A stretch of DNA of 32,617 nt from Spirogloea muscicola. Lineage: Eukaryota > Streptophyta > Zygnematophyceae > Spirogloeales > Spirogloeaceae. Both the position numbers and the translations under genes were made by a program. The notes beneath the pieces were generated by a model, which was not told the DNA's origin, did no database searches, and worked only from the letters and a program-made list of their open reading frames with translations. Position 1 is the first letter of the stretch. Each line of letters opens with the position of its first letter. Positions 19,420 through 29,200 of this stretch are shown piece after piece. The stretch lies in the NCBI GenBank assembly GCA_009602725.1, contig WELB01000012.1, positions 307,242 to 339,858 on the forward strand. The letters are read 5' to 3'.

Positions 19420-20596
19420 GAAGCCCGGCTGGGCTTTTGGAGGGGGGGACCGGGACGCGCCTCGTGCTGACGCCCGCACGAGGCCGCCGGGGGCCCCCTC
19501 CGCCTTCCCCCGCAGGCCGCCACGTGGCGGCTCGGCCGGGGCCCCGCCCGTCCCCACCCCCGCTGGCGGGCTTTCCGCGACGCCAGGCGCCGCTGATTGC
19601 CGCGCTCCTGGGCGCCGCCATGAGTCAGTTCCGCTTCTCCGCGGCTATGGAAATCAAGATTCCGAATTTCTGGCGCGCGGTGTTGCCGGTTCTGAGGACT
19701 TCTGCCTTTCGGCCTCTGCTTACCTCGCCCTTTTCGCGCCGAAGGGTCCGCTCGCGCCCTGCGGCTGCCGCGTGGCGGCCAACCCGGGCTATCCGGTGCG
19801 CCTAACCGACCGGCCCCGGTCGGGCTCACCGCGGACGGTCGCGGGGGACGGGGCCGGCTCGCCGCGACCGGCACATGCCGCGCCCGGTCGGGTCGGGCCG
19901 GCTCCGGTCCAGAACGACCGGTGCCAGCAACCCCACGCGGTCCGGTCCACCGTCGCCCAGGCGCCCTAAGTGGCCACGGAGGCGGGGCAGGAGCATCGCC
20001 GGGGCCCAAAACGGAATCTCAGCATCGGCGCACCCCCACCAATTCGAACCCCGCCCGTTCATTCCACAGGCCCGGGCTCTTCCACATGTTTGAACAAGGG
20101 CAGATGCATAAGCAAGCGCGGCCAGATTAACTGGTGGCTGGGAGAGGCCAGCCCAAAAGGCAGATGCATAGCTCCCACTCCGCGCCGCATCGACGACCCC
20201 CCCGGCGCCGCGGTCGGCGCCAGAGGAGGCCCGCCGCAGTACCTGAGCGCCCGCAGCGCCATGGCGCCGCCGCCGCCGCCGCACGGCTGGCNCACGGCTG
20301 GCCGCGCGCCGCCGCCGCCGCCAGTCTCAGTGCCGTCGCGCCCCCCGGGGCCCTGCCCCTCGCAACTGGCCGTTGACGGAGGGTGCGGCGCAGTGGAAAG
20401 GCCTGGAACGTCTCTCGACAACGTCTACAGCAGGGAACTGCAGTTGCGCAGTCTGGAAGAGCTTGCAGGCATGGAGACATTGCCTGCGTGTGCGAGGTTG
20501 TTCCACTGCTGAGGCCAACAGGATAGCTAGGGCGGTTGTGTCAGAAGCCGTTCTGTCAGAAGCACTACGCAGTTCATTACACCTGTCAGAAGCGAC
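19420..20596. promoter_or_regulatory. GC-rich spacer between divergent genes; MAF1 leader
   Basis: About 1.2 kb separates the minus-strand unknown gene from MAF1 on the plus strand. It is very GC-rich to 20400 with many cggtcc/gaccgg repeats (19790-19960), an inverted copy of the GGCTGGC...CAGCC dispersed repeat (20113-20155), a (CCG)n run (20261-20282) and an n at 20292 flanked by the same ten bases (cacggctggc) on both sides. An ATG at 19620 (gccgccATGA) and one at 20261 (gcgccATGG) open frames of low-complexity composition; neither joins MAF1 in frame. Probably promoter and 5' UTR, possibly with a spliced leader exon. Confidence 0.4.
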
Positions 20597-23388
20597 ATGA
20601 AGTTCCTGGAGTACACTCCACTGGCAAGGTGCGATAGCAGACCCTGTCCGTCAAGCCTGCGAGGTGCTTTTCACCCCTGCAAGCACTCCACAAATGAGAT
20701 CATCTTAATGAGGTCGTGGGTGCCCATTGTTAGAGCATGGCTCATTTCTCATAATAGGTATCACACTACAACCACCAACTGTTGCAACCATCGAGCATCC
20801 TTGGGTGGCTGAGATGTCTTATCGGGTTGTTGACACTCTTGGAGGAGCTGTTGCAGATTGAACACCTTTCTCAGCCATGTCAACCTTGGAGACCACCTCA
20901 TACAAGGTGTCCTGGAGGCATACTCATGTGAGTTCACAGTAAAGGGCTTGTATCCTATTGGTTTCTACCAATGCTCACATGTCTGAGGTTGCTGCAGGAG
21001 CAGCTTCCAAGCATGATGTGAAGTTCCTGGCATTGCCCTGTGCCATCATGGTTGATTTTCCAACAAATAATCATGTGATCCAACTTATCTGGTAACCATT
21101 TTCGAGCTGGCTCAAGATCTGCTCTTTCTGAATATTGCAGGTAAGCTTGCAGGATTTGACAAGAAGCTTTCCAGGAGTCTGGAGCAAGAGGTTGGCAGCT
21201 GTCAATCCGTCCAATCTGCTTTAACTTGTGGCATGTTGACATCGAGGTAAGTTAGTTGTGATCCATGTACCCTGGCTCAAGCAGCTTCTCACCCTTTTCA
21301 CTCTACATCGCTGCAGGTGATAGACTCTTTGGCAACGTCGCCACAAGATCTTGCCACATCCCCTCTTGGACCTCTGACAAGCTCTGGAAGGCGAGATGGA
21401 ATGCCTGTCATGTGCATTGTGCGTCGCAGGCTATCATTGCATGTTACAGTATTGCAATCTGCTCATGTTGCGGGACTCTGTCGAACCCTATCATGAGTTT
21501 CTTGAGTTGCACAGATGCTGTTCTATTTCAATGTATGGATTTGCCTGTAGTGTTGTTACTGTGACCAGAGTGGCCGTACCATTGCTTGTTCTCCTATAAG
21601 AACAATTGCATCTCTTCTGTAAGCATAGAGGTTTTTGCCGAAGCACAATTCTATAACCTCAAGGGGTTGACATCTTCGCTTTGTGCCTGGGCATCTTCAG
21701 TCGAAGGACTCTCATATACCTTATCCTCACCCTCAATCACATGTATCCAGACTACGATTTCAGGTTTGTGAGCCTTGACCATTCTCTTCGTGGTCTGCTT
21801 CCGAGATCTTTCTACAGACGTGGACATTTTTAAGCACCATGCCCATCATGATACCAAGGATGTTGACTGTTTAAGAGATCGAGTCTGTGAGGCAGCTTGC
21901 TTCTTTCACGTCTCACTTCACAACACAACAGATAAAGCTTCAAGGAGCACTGGGTCACACTTGCTAGCAGAAAAGCAAGCAAGCAACCCAAGCCGCTCTA
22001 GTAATAGGAAATGTTGTCAGTGGCTGACAAGCGGCTCTAGCCGTTGCTCTTACGAGAGCTGAGAGTTCGAATCTCTCCATTTCCTACTTGTACCCTACGG
22101 ACAGTCAGAGACAATCAAGTGTTAGAAGCAGGAACGGTCTTTCACAGAGAGAGTATTGTTCAGTCACTTTCTGGTAAATGCTGCTAGTGTAAGCAAACGC
22201 TTCCTAGAACCAATAAGCTGGGAGGACGCTTATGCGTCCAGTGCCTGGCCAAATTGTACAGTATGCTGAGAGCACATCATTTCACCAAGGAGTGCGCTGT
22301 CATCCTTGTAAAGCAGCAGATAGAACAAAGTCTTGTGGAAGTATCAAAGGTGAGGGCTGAAGGTCAATCATGCAGTCTTCCTCCCCACAATCTGATTCTT
22401 GCCTTTGCGATTGTTAGCACTGCAGGTCATTTTCCAGTACGTGAAGCTTGAGCAGTTCTTGTTTCCTTGATTTCATAGTCAATTCTACAGGTGCTTGCTT
22501 AGGTCATGGACGTTGACAGCACTTTCTGCTTTGCCACAGCTGTGGGAACTTCAAGTTGGAGATGATACCCCCCTCTTGGAAGGGCTATGGAGCGCCATTG
22601 ATGAGGTATACATCCTGCTGCATTCCTCGCGAGCATGGTCCTGCCTTGTGGCAGGAACAAAGGCTGTTCCTGTTGCACGTATGCCCAATGCTTTGGCAAG
22701 GTCATCATCACAGGTTGAGGGCTCAGCATCATATGGACATGCATGCAGGTCATAGGCCTTTCAGATTGTGAAGTGTATCAATATAAGAGTGAGCTTGATG
22801 GTGATCCCTTCGGCGAAAAGGGCAGCATGTGAGTTCAACGGCATGATGTGCAGCAGTCCCAGTAGCAAGTGTTCCTGACAAATGCTGTGTCCCAGCTGAG
22901 TCATTTGAGCATGTGCGACTTGCTGCTCAAGTCGCGCCCTAGGTATGCCCAACTTGGACTTGTCCCTTAAAAGAGCAGTCTCGCATACATGCATGCTGGG
23001 GTAGCTTGCTTATAATGTTCGTGTCTCATGTGCCCACATGCACAGGTGGGCTTTTAACTACTTTTTTTACAACAAAAAGTTGAGGCGCATTCTGTATTTT
23101 AGCTGTAAATGCATGAGGTCAGTTTCACTATGGTATTGCCACATTAATATTGGTAACTTCACCATATGGAATGTGCATTTGGCAGTTGCTGTCAGATAAG
23201 ATGGCTGATCTTACTGCATTGAAGTGAAGAGCAATCCATCATTGCAGATAAATTTTTTTCCACTCATAGTACTAATATACTCTTGTCTTGGGCTTGCTTG
23301 CAGTAAGTTGGCACTCTCTGAGTCCTCCTCAGATGAAACCGCCAGTGAGGATGTATTTTTTGTAGATGATATGGATGCTGAGGTCTAG
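20597..23388 (+). CDS. MAF1: MAF1, repressor of RNA polymerase III
   Basis: Conserved repressor that binds RNA polymerase III and shuts down tRNA and 5S synthesis under stress; its localisation is controlled by phosphorylation. Ten exons: 20597-20628, 20857-20927, 21141-21190, 21317-21390, 21701-21763, 22262-22349, 22540-22605, 22749-22828, 23046-23117, 23304-23388; 681 nt, 226 aa, consistent phases. The start MKFLEYTPLARLNTFLSHVN is plant-type, followed by LEAYSCK (box A), SRRTLIYLILTLNHMYPDYD (box B), [40 protein letters not shown] (box C) and the acidic tail SSSDETASEDVFFVDDMD. Exon 3 uses a weak GTTGGC donor that gives LEQEVIDSL, matching the family. Exon 4 needs either a GC donor (AAG|GCGAGA, giving the conserved Ser before RRTL) or a weak GT at 21412. 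Intron 5 holds a tRNA-like element; the last exon has a decayed tandem copy downstream. Confidence 0.95.
22007..22084 (+). tRNA. tRNA-like element (class II, Ser-like), probably a pseudogene
   Basis: A 78-base cloverleaf can be drawn. The acceptor stem ggaaatg/catttcc has 7 perfect pairs (22007-22013 with 22078-22084). A D-like hairpin gtca-gtggc-tgac follows (22016-22028). The T arm is perfect, gagag-ttcgaat-ctctc (22061-22077). A variable region contains a ctc/gag hairpin (22048-22060), as in Ser/Leu tRNAs. The anticodon region gcggctctagccgttgc folds best with only 4-6 loop bases, about three short of normal, and lacks a clear U33. aagcggc...ccgttg and gttcgaatc resemble organellar/bacterial tRNA-Ser. 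No T4 terminator follows. It sits in sense orientation in MAF1 intron 5. Probably a dead tRNA-derived sequence; isotype undetermined. Confidence 0.4.
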
Positions 23389-23975
23389 GTCAGTAGTGGC
23401 AGCTCTACCTGCTGTGGTGGCTCCCAGTAAGGAAGAAGTACAAGTAGCTGTTTTTTGGCTGTTGTATATTGGTACATCTGTTTTGTTATGTAAGAGGTGG
23501 TGTATTCGAGTTTTAGGTTAGTAGGTCACTAGGGCTGGACATGCTAATCTGACACAAGTTGGGATCCACCATTTGGGTTCCATTTCTTGCATTGCAAGAA
23601 TTTACATACGTCACAAGTTTGTGGAAGTGGTCCTCAATTGAAGCTTTCTGCATCCTCTTCAGATTGAAAACCGCTAGTGAGGACGTAATATCTGTAGATG
23701 ATATGAAGATTGAGGTGTAGGTCCTTGGTTGTAGCTCCTACTGTCGTGGCCCCCAGGTAAGGCAGGATTATAAATAGCTGTTGTAGGTTGTTGTACATTG
23801 GAGTATTTTCGTTTTGTTTCGCAAGTGGTGATGTACTTGACATTCAGGTCAGTATGCTGTTTGGGCTGGACAAAGCAAAACTTGACACAAGTTCATATCC
23901 ACCTGACACCATTCCTGGCGTGACTGTTTACATTCCTCAAAGTATTGGTCCTCAGTCACAACTCAGCTTGGTGGG
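23304..23975 (+). repeat. Tandem duplication of the MAF1 terminal exon and 3' flank (about 336 bp unit)
   Basis: Unit 1 runs from about 23305 to 23640, unit 2 from 23641 to about 23975. Matching blocks include tctgagtcctcctcagatga / tctgcatcctcttcagattga, gtagatgatatg, ctccca/cccccaggtaagg, tagctgtt, gggctggac, gacacaagtt, atccacc and ggtcctca. Unit 2 is diverged by perhaps a quarter of positions. It carries an early in-frame TGA and lacks the TTGCAG acceptor of the real exon, so it is a broken exon copy. Confidence 0.85.
23641..23735 (+). pseudogene. Decayed copy of MAF1 last exon
   Basis: Corresponds to MAF1 exon 10. The line-up begins aagctttctgcatcctct and ends gaggtgtag, which parallels gaggtctag of the true stop. 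An insertion turns GATGAAACC into gattgaaaacc, creating TGA and a frame break, and the 3' splice site is lost. It lies about 250 bases past the functional stop, inside what may be the MAF1 3' UTR. Confidence 0.75.
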
Positions 23976-24416
23976 CGACTTCTTGCAGTAACATCGCAGC
24001 ACCCAGCAAAAGCACGCACTTCAAAACAGCGAATGATATCACTTGTCCTTTGTTCCCGGCTTCTGCATCTCAGACTACACTGTGTCATCAGACGCATGAC
24101 ATTTCGAAACTCCAACTTATGTGGGCAGCCCACATTAAAACCTCTTTAGATGCGCCCTGAGTGGCAGCTCTGTGTTCCACTTGTGGAGGTACCATGAAGC
24201 TGTGATGCACTCTGTATGTGGCATCTCGTGCCCAAGGAGAGTGAAAGTAAAGTGGACACAACAGTGACCAGTTTGTCTGGTATGCCCCAGTGCAAAATGC
24301 AACAAGGCAGGCAATAAGGTTGTGCTCACAATGGCCTGCGGCCTGATGGAATCTTGCAGATGTATTGAAAAGCTGGCTGTAGGACAGACCCTGAATTCAC
24401 TGCGGCCCTGGTGACT
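23976..24416. other. Intergenic, convergent 3' ends of MAF1 and OBAP
   Basis: About 440 bases between the duplicated MAF1 tail and the OBAP stop codon. No exon, RNA gene or repeat is recognised. Confidence 0.4.
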
Positions 24417-25744
24417 TCAGTCCGCCCCGGCTTCCTCAACCTTTGTCTGAAAAGCACGGCCAGTCTTCCAGTGATCAGCAAGAGGGTGCACGCCTCCTGC
24501 AGGGCCTTCCAGACTGCTTCTCTGCTGCCTCTTTTCCATCAACGACACGTCGTACTTCTGCTCAATATCTGCACAGGCAGGCCAGATGACAAGTGAGATT
24601 CTTGCCTAGATCAACCGACCTTGGGGATTATCTCCGCTAGAGCTGGTGAAGTTGTTGCCAGTCATTGGCTGAGTGACCAGAACACAAAACCAGAGCTTCG
24701 CAGGAGGAACTCGGCATAGCGCCACCAGAATAACAACCAGTTAATGTCCTCAGCGGAGCTTACGCTTCAACAGAGCTGGATAAGCCTGCCCGTCCTGCGT
24801 CATGGACATCATGAGCTGGGGCGTGCCAAGCGGCAGGGTGTCGCCCTTGTCAAATTGCCAGAAGTGCCACGTCTTACCTGCAGGTCGCAGTTACGCGTAC
24901 CAGCATTCCTCAGAAATGCCTTGTGAGGCACAAATTCAATCTCATAAGCAAAGAACGGAGTTGAGATTAGCAGACACAACACTCTTGTGTTTCCGGCATT
25001 CAACAGGCGCAACTTGGGCAGTCGTACACGCTTGATCAAATGGGTGGTCTTCGATTGGGACTATGAATTGAGCTACTACAATTTTCTCGTGTCGGGGCGT
25101 GGAGGAGGAGCCAAACCATAGGACTTGATGAGCGACTTCATCATCTGGTTCTCGGCCAAGCCCGGCACGCGGGGCATGATGAGCATCCCGGACTTGACCT
25201 CGTACTCGTGTGAGTGCCAGAGCTTCTTCTCCTCCTCGGGCAGGCCCGCGAAGACGGCGTCGCCCACGACGTACTCCACGCCGATCAGCCGCGCGCCGGG
25301 CTCGTCCGAGTCGTAGATGAGGCACTGGTGGAAGTCCTCGGAGGGGTGCGCGCAGTAGTGGTGGGCCTCCACCTGGCGCGACAGGTCGTGGGCGTAGAAG
25401 TGCAGCCTGGGGTGAAACGGCAGCGCGCCGCCAGATCATTGAGCGCATCAGTGGGCGCCAGACGCGAAAGACGTGAGGAGAGTGGCGGACCCAGAAGGCG
25501 AAGCTGACGGCACAGTAGCCAGGCGGCTACGAGCTAGCAGCGCGCTAAGGTTGCCCGAGTTCGCGCGGGGGTTCGAGCCGGAGCCGGCTCGCTCACGCGC
25601 AGAGGTGGGCGTGGACGGCGCCGAGGGGCCGGAAGCTCTGCACCGCCGACGTGCCGGCGTTGAGCACGGCGGAGGCGGTGGAGCGCGGGTCGCCGGGGAC
25701 GTCGCGCGCGGAGGCGGCCTCGCCGAAGCCCCCCGACGACGCCA

Positions 25745-25745
<1 letters not shown>
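24417..25745 (-). CDS. Oil-body-associated protein (OBAP, DUF1264)
   Basis: Member of the plant OBAP/DUF1264 family, which associates with lipid droplets and, in Arabidopsis, supports oil-body stability in seeds. Four minus-strand exons: 25745-25597, 25406-25117, 24877-24764, 24568-24417; 705 nt, 234 aa, consistent phases and near the usual family length. The start [15 protein letters not shown] (gccgccATGG context) is followed by [96 protein letters not shown] and the C-terminal [16 protein letters not shown]. The first coding exon is extremely GC-rich and preceded by a (GCC)n tract. It is divergent from PWP1 with 460 bases between start codons. Confidence 0.95.
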
Positions 25746-25777
<32 letters not shown>

Positions 25778-26205
25778 AAGAGGCGGCGGGGGATGCGGCG
25801 GCTGTGACGGCGGCGGGGAGGGGTCTTGCAGGCTGACCCCCAGCGGGGCGGATGACGTGTCGCTCGGGCCCCGCCTCGGGCGCTTCGCGGGCGCCACGCG
25901 GCTGCCACGTCGGAGGGGGTTGGAGAGGGGGCGGGGGTGACCGGCGTCCCGGCTCGGCCTAACTCGAGGCCGTGACTCCGGAACCCAGGATTGGCTAACC
26001 ACGGCGCTAACCGGCGGTAAGGGGCCCTCTGGCGCAGGTGCGGTTAGCGCTCAGGCGGGGTTATCCCGGCCCAGGGTTTAAGGAGGGTCGATTTCCTCGG
26101 GGGAGGCTTTAAGCCCACCCCCCAACCCTCTTCCTGTGCAACCCCTCCCCACTATCCCCTCTCGCGCCGTCGTCGCCGCCGCCGCCGCCGCCGCGGCGCG
26201 CCGAG
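25746..26205. promoter_or_regulatory. Divergent promoter shared by OBAP and PWP1
   Basis: The start codons of OBAP (25745, minus) and PWP1 (26206, plus) are 460 bases apart. Both carry a (GCC)n run just upstream of their ATG (25746-25777 for OBAP; 26170-26193 for PWP1). The central part has gtgacgtc-like and ggctaacc/ggttag motifs and no coding signal. A bidirectional promoter is the simplest reading; no TATA box is obvious. Confidence 0.5.
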
Positions 26206-29200
26206 ATGATCTCGGCCGTGGCGTGGGTGCCCCGCGGCGCGGCGAGGGCGGCGNGCCGGCGCCCGACTTGCGCCGTCCCGCGCCTGCAGCCAGGTGCGGA
26301 GAGACGACGACGACAGCGACGGCGGCGAAGAGGAGGAGGCAGGCCGAGATGACGAGGAGCTGCGGGAGCCAGACGCGGCGACGAACGCGATTGCGGCGGC
26401 GGCGGCGAACGACCCGGCAGCGCGAGCGAGGGCCATTGCCGCCGAGCTCGGGCGCGGGGCCGGCCTGGCGGCAGCCCGTGGGGGCGGCGGCGGCGGCCTC
26501 GAGGACGACCTGGCCATGCTCAACATGGACGCCTACGACAACGAGGACGCCGACGACGCCGCCGGTGTGCCTCCGCCGTCGCCGCGCGGATCGGGCGTCG
26601 CTGCGGCTGCAGCGGCGTTGCCCCCGGCACAGCGGACGAAGCGGCGCCGCTGTGCCGGCTCTGCCAGATGCGGCTGCTGTCGTGGGCCCCACGCTGAGAT
26701 GCTGAGCTCGTCTGGGGCGACAGGCGAGCTGCGCATCTTCGGCAATGGCGGGCTGGGTGCTGCGTACTATGGGCCCCTGGAGGAGGACCCCCACATCCTC
26801 GATGCCGAGGTGGGCGTCCCTTGCTGAAGTCTAGCTACAGACGAGGCCAGCTGCCTGCCTGCCTTTGTGATAGAAAGGTGGCGCATGAGGCTGCCACACT
26901 TTTACCTCACGTTGCGCACACGAGGAAGAGAGGGAAGGCGCGCGGTGCGCGTGAAGTGAAAGGGAGGCCAATGCACGCGCATACGTTGTTCAGGCAGAAA
27001 GTAGTGCAGACATTGGGGCTACATGGAGCGAAGTCCTATGCTAAGGTGGCTGAGGTAGCAGAGAAGGGGCCAGCAACTGGGACCGTGCGAGGGTCCTTGA
27101 ACTGCAGCACCGGTGCCGTTTGCCGCTGTCGCTGGCTGGGAAGGCACAAGGGTTGGCTTCCAGGCTGCAGCCATGGTACTGCGACTGTAATTGACCATGT
27201 CCTGCTCAGCGGTCCTCATGGATGCCTTAACCTGCCTGCCTCGCTGTCTGCATGCGCCAGGAAGACGAGGAGGACGTCGACGACATGACCATCCGCGACT
27301 CGGACCTGCTCATCCTCGCCGCTAGGAATGAAGATGAAGTCAGCCTCCTAGAGGTACTCAGTCCTCACCAAAAAGGTGGATGTTGATTGAGTGTGCAGGA
27401 AGCATAATTCTCTTCCTGGGCCGCTGCAAATTACAGCAGAGCATGGCATTCCTCTCCTTGTCCTCATAGCAACGGAAGGTTCAGGTAGTCCTTACTACAG
27501 AATTTAGATCGAGGAATTAAGGACTCCAGCGGAGGAGTCATGGCAGTTATGGGAAGGTCAGAGATTTTTGCATCCATATATTGCAACTATAGCACCATGA
27601 GAGACAACGCAGCCTGCGGCCTGGCGGGGCGGCACAGGTGTGGGTGTATGAAGAGGGTGAGGCAGGGTCTACAGCAGAGGAGGAGGGCGGGAACATGTAT
27701 GTGCACCATGACATTCTGCTCCCAGCCTTTCCGCTCGCACTTGCTTGGCTCGACTGCGCCCCTTCCACATCTGGCGATGATTCGGGAGGTGAACCGACTT
27801 GGGCTGATGTGATCATATCGCTTATCTTCAGCTGAAAATGCTACCTACTCGCAAAATCCTCACTTCTCATATACTTGATCTTGGGTATGTGTCACTTGGC
27901 TGACTCTGAAACTGCTATTGATAGCACCGTGCTTATTGGCCTGAGTATCAGGTAGCTTCGTTGCTGTTGGGACAATGCAGCCAGAGATTGAAATCTGGGA
28001 CCTTAATAAGGCACGTAATTGTCCCCCAGCTGAGCTACCCTCGGCAGCTACTTGAACCAACAATGTTACACGAGCAAGATGACCCTTACATCTGCATTTG
28101 AGAAATATGGAAGTCAGACGTAAAGGTTACACCCAAGCTGCAGTCGGCAAAAGAGCCGCACTGTGGTATGGCCAATAGCTCCTCTAGCTTTCTCTCTGTG
28201 GAGCAGTGACCCTTACCAGTTCACCGCTTGCAGGGCACTGTGATGTTCACAGGCTCAGATCTTGTTTGTCACACCTTTGCATGTGTCCAGGCTGATGAGG
28301 TGGAACCTGCGGTGGTTCTGGGAGGAGCGTCTGTCAAGAAGACAAAGCAAAACCTTGGTAACGGGCGGAAGTCAAAAGTGGGTACTCTGCTCCTAGAGAT
28401 GATGTGCTATTTGTTATGTTGCTGCCTATACGGTGGACTAGCTCGGTGTAGCCTTTTCTTATTGCATGTGCACCGCGCGCCTTCTTCTTCCTCCCTTTCT
28501 CTCTGTGTTCCCTCGTATTACCTATCTGCTCTCTGATTGCGTGTATGTATAAATTAGCAGCTAAGTTCCTGTTGTCAATGTCTTATTGCAGTCTTATTGG
28601 CTTGTGTCCTGACCAGACTGTCACTGTGATACAGTTGAGAGCTGGCAGCCACAAGGGTGCTGTTCTTGGCCTTTCGTGGAACGCCGAGTTCAGGAATGTG
28701 TTGGCAAGCTGCAGCGCGGACAAGTTGGTGAAGGTCTGGGACGTGGTTGCCGGCAAATGTGCACACACGATGAGGCACCATGCTGATAAAGTCCAGGCTG
28801 TGGCATGGAACCCCACAGAGCCGACGGGCTTGCTGTCTGGGTCCTTCGACAAGACCACCGCACTGGTGAGACACCATAATCTCCTCTTATTGGGGAAAGG
28901 CTTTGTAACAGATGTGTCTCTCAGCTATTTGACGTTTTCCTGAGATTTGTATCACCTTGGGGATCTGAATATCCTGAACATTCACTTGACACAGCAAAGG
29001 CACGACACCCTTCTGGACTGGCAATTGCAATGGGGTTTGGCTTTGTCACCTCATTGGTCTTGACGTGAATTCGTCCTCGGTGGAGGCAGGTGGATATGAG
29101 GCTGCCTGATCAAGCAGCCCTGCGCTGGTCAATGTCTGCAGACGTTGAATGTCTGGCTTGGGACCCCCAAACAGTGCAAAACTTTGTGGTAACATTCCAG

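Noticed and set aside
25448-26002. Long minus-strand Pro/Arg-rich frame
   Set aside because: Shadow frame of the GC-rich OBAP first exon and leader.
27985-28045. Minus-strand tRNA-like pattern (A-box-like tagctcagctgg and B-box-like gatttcaatctc)
   Set aside because: The B-box part is coding sequence of PWP1 exon 4 (QPEIEIWD) conserved for protein reasons, and no acceptor stem pairs.
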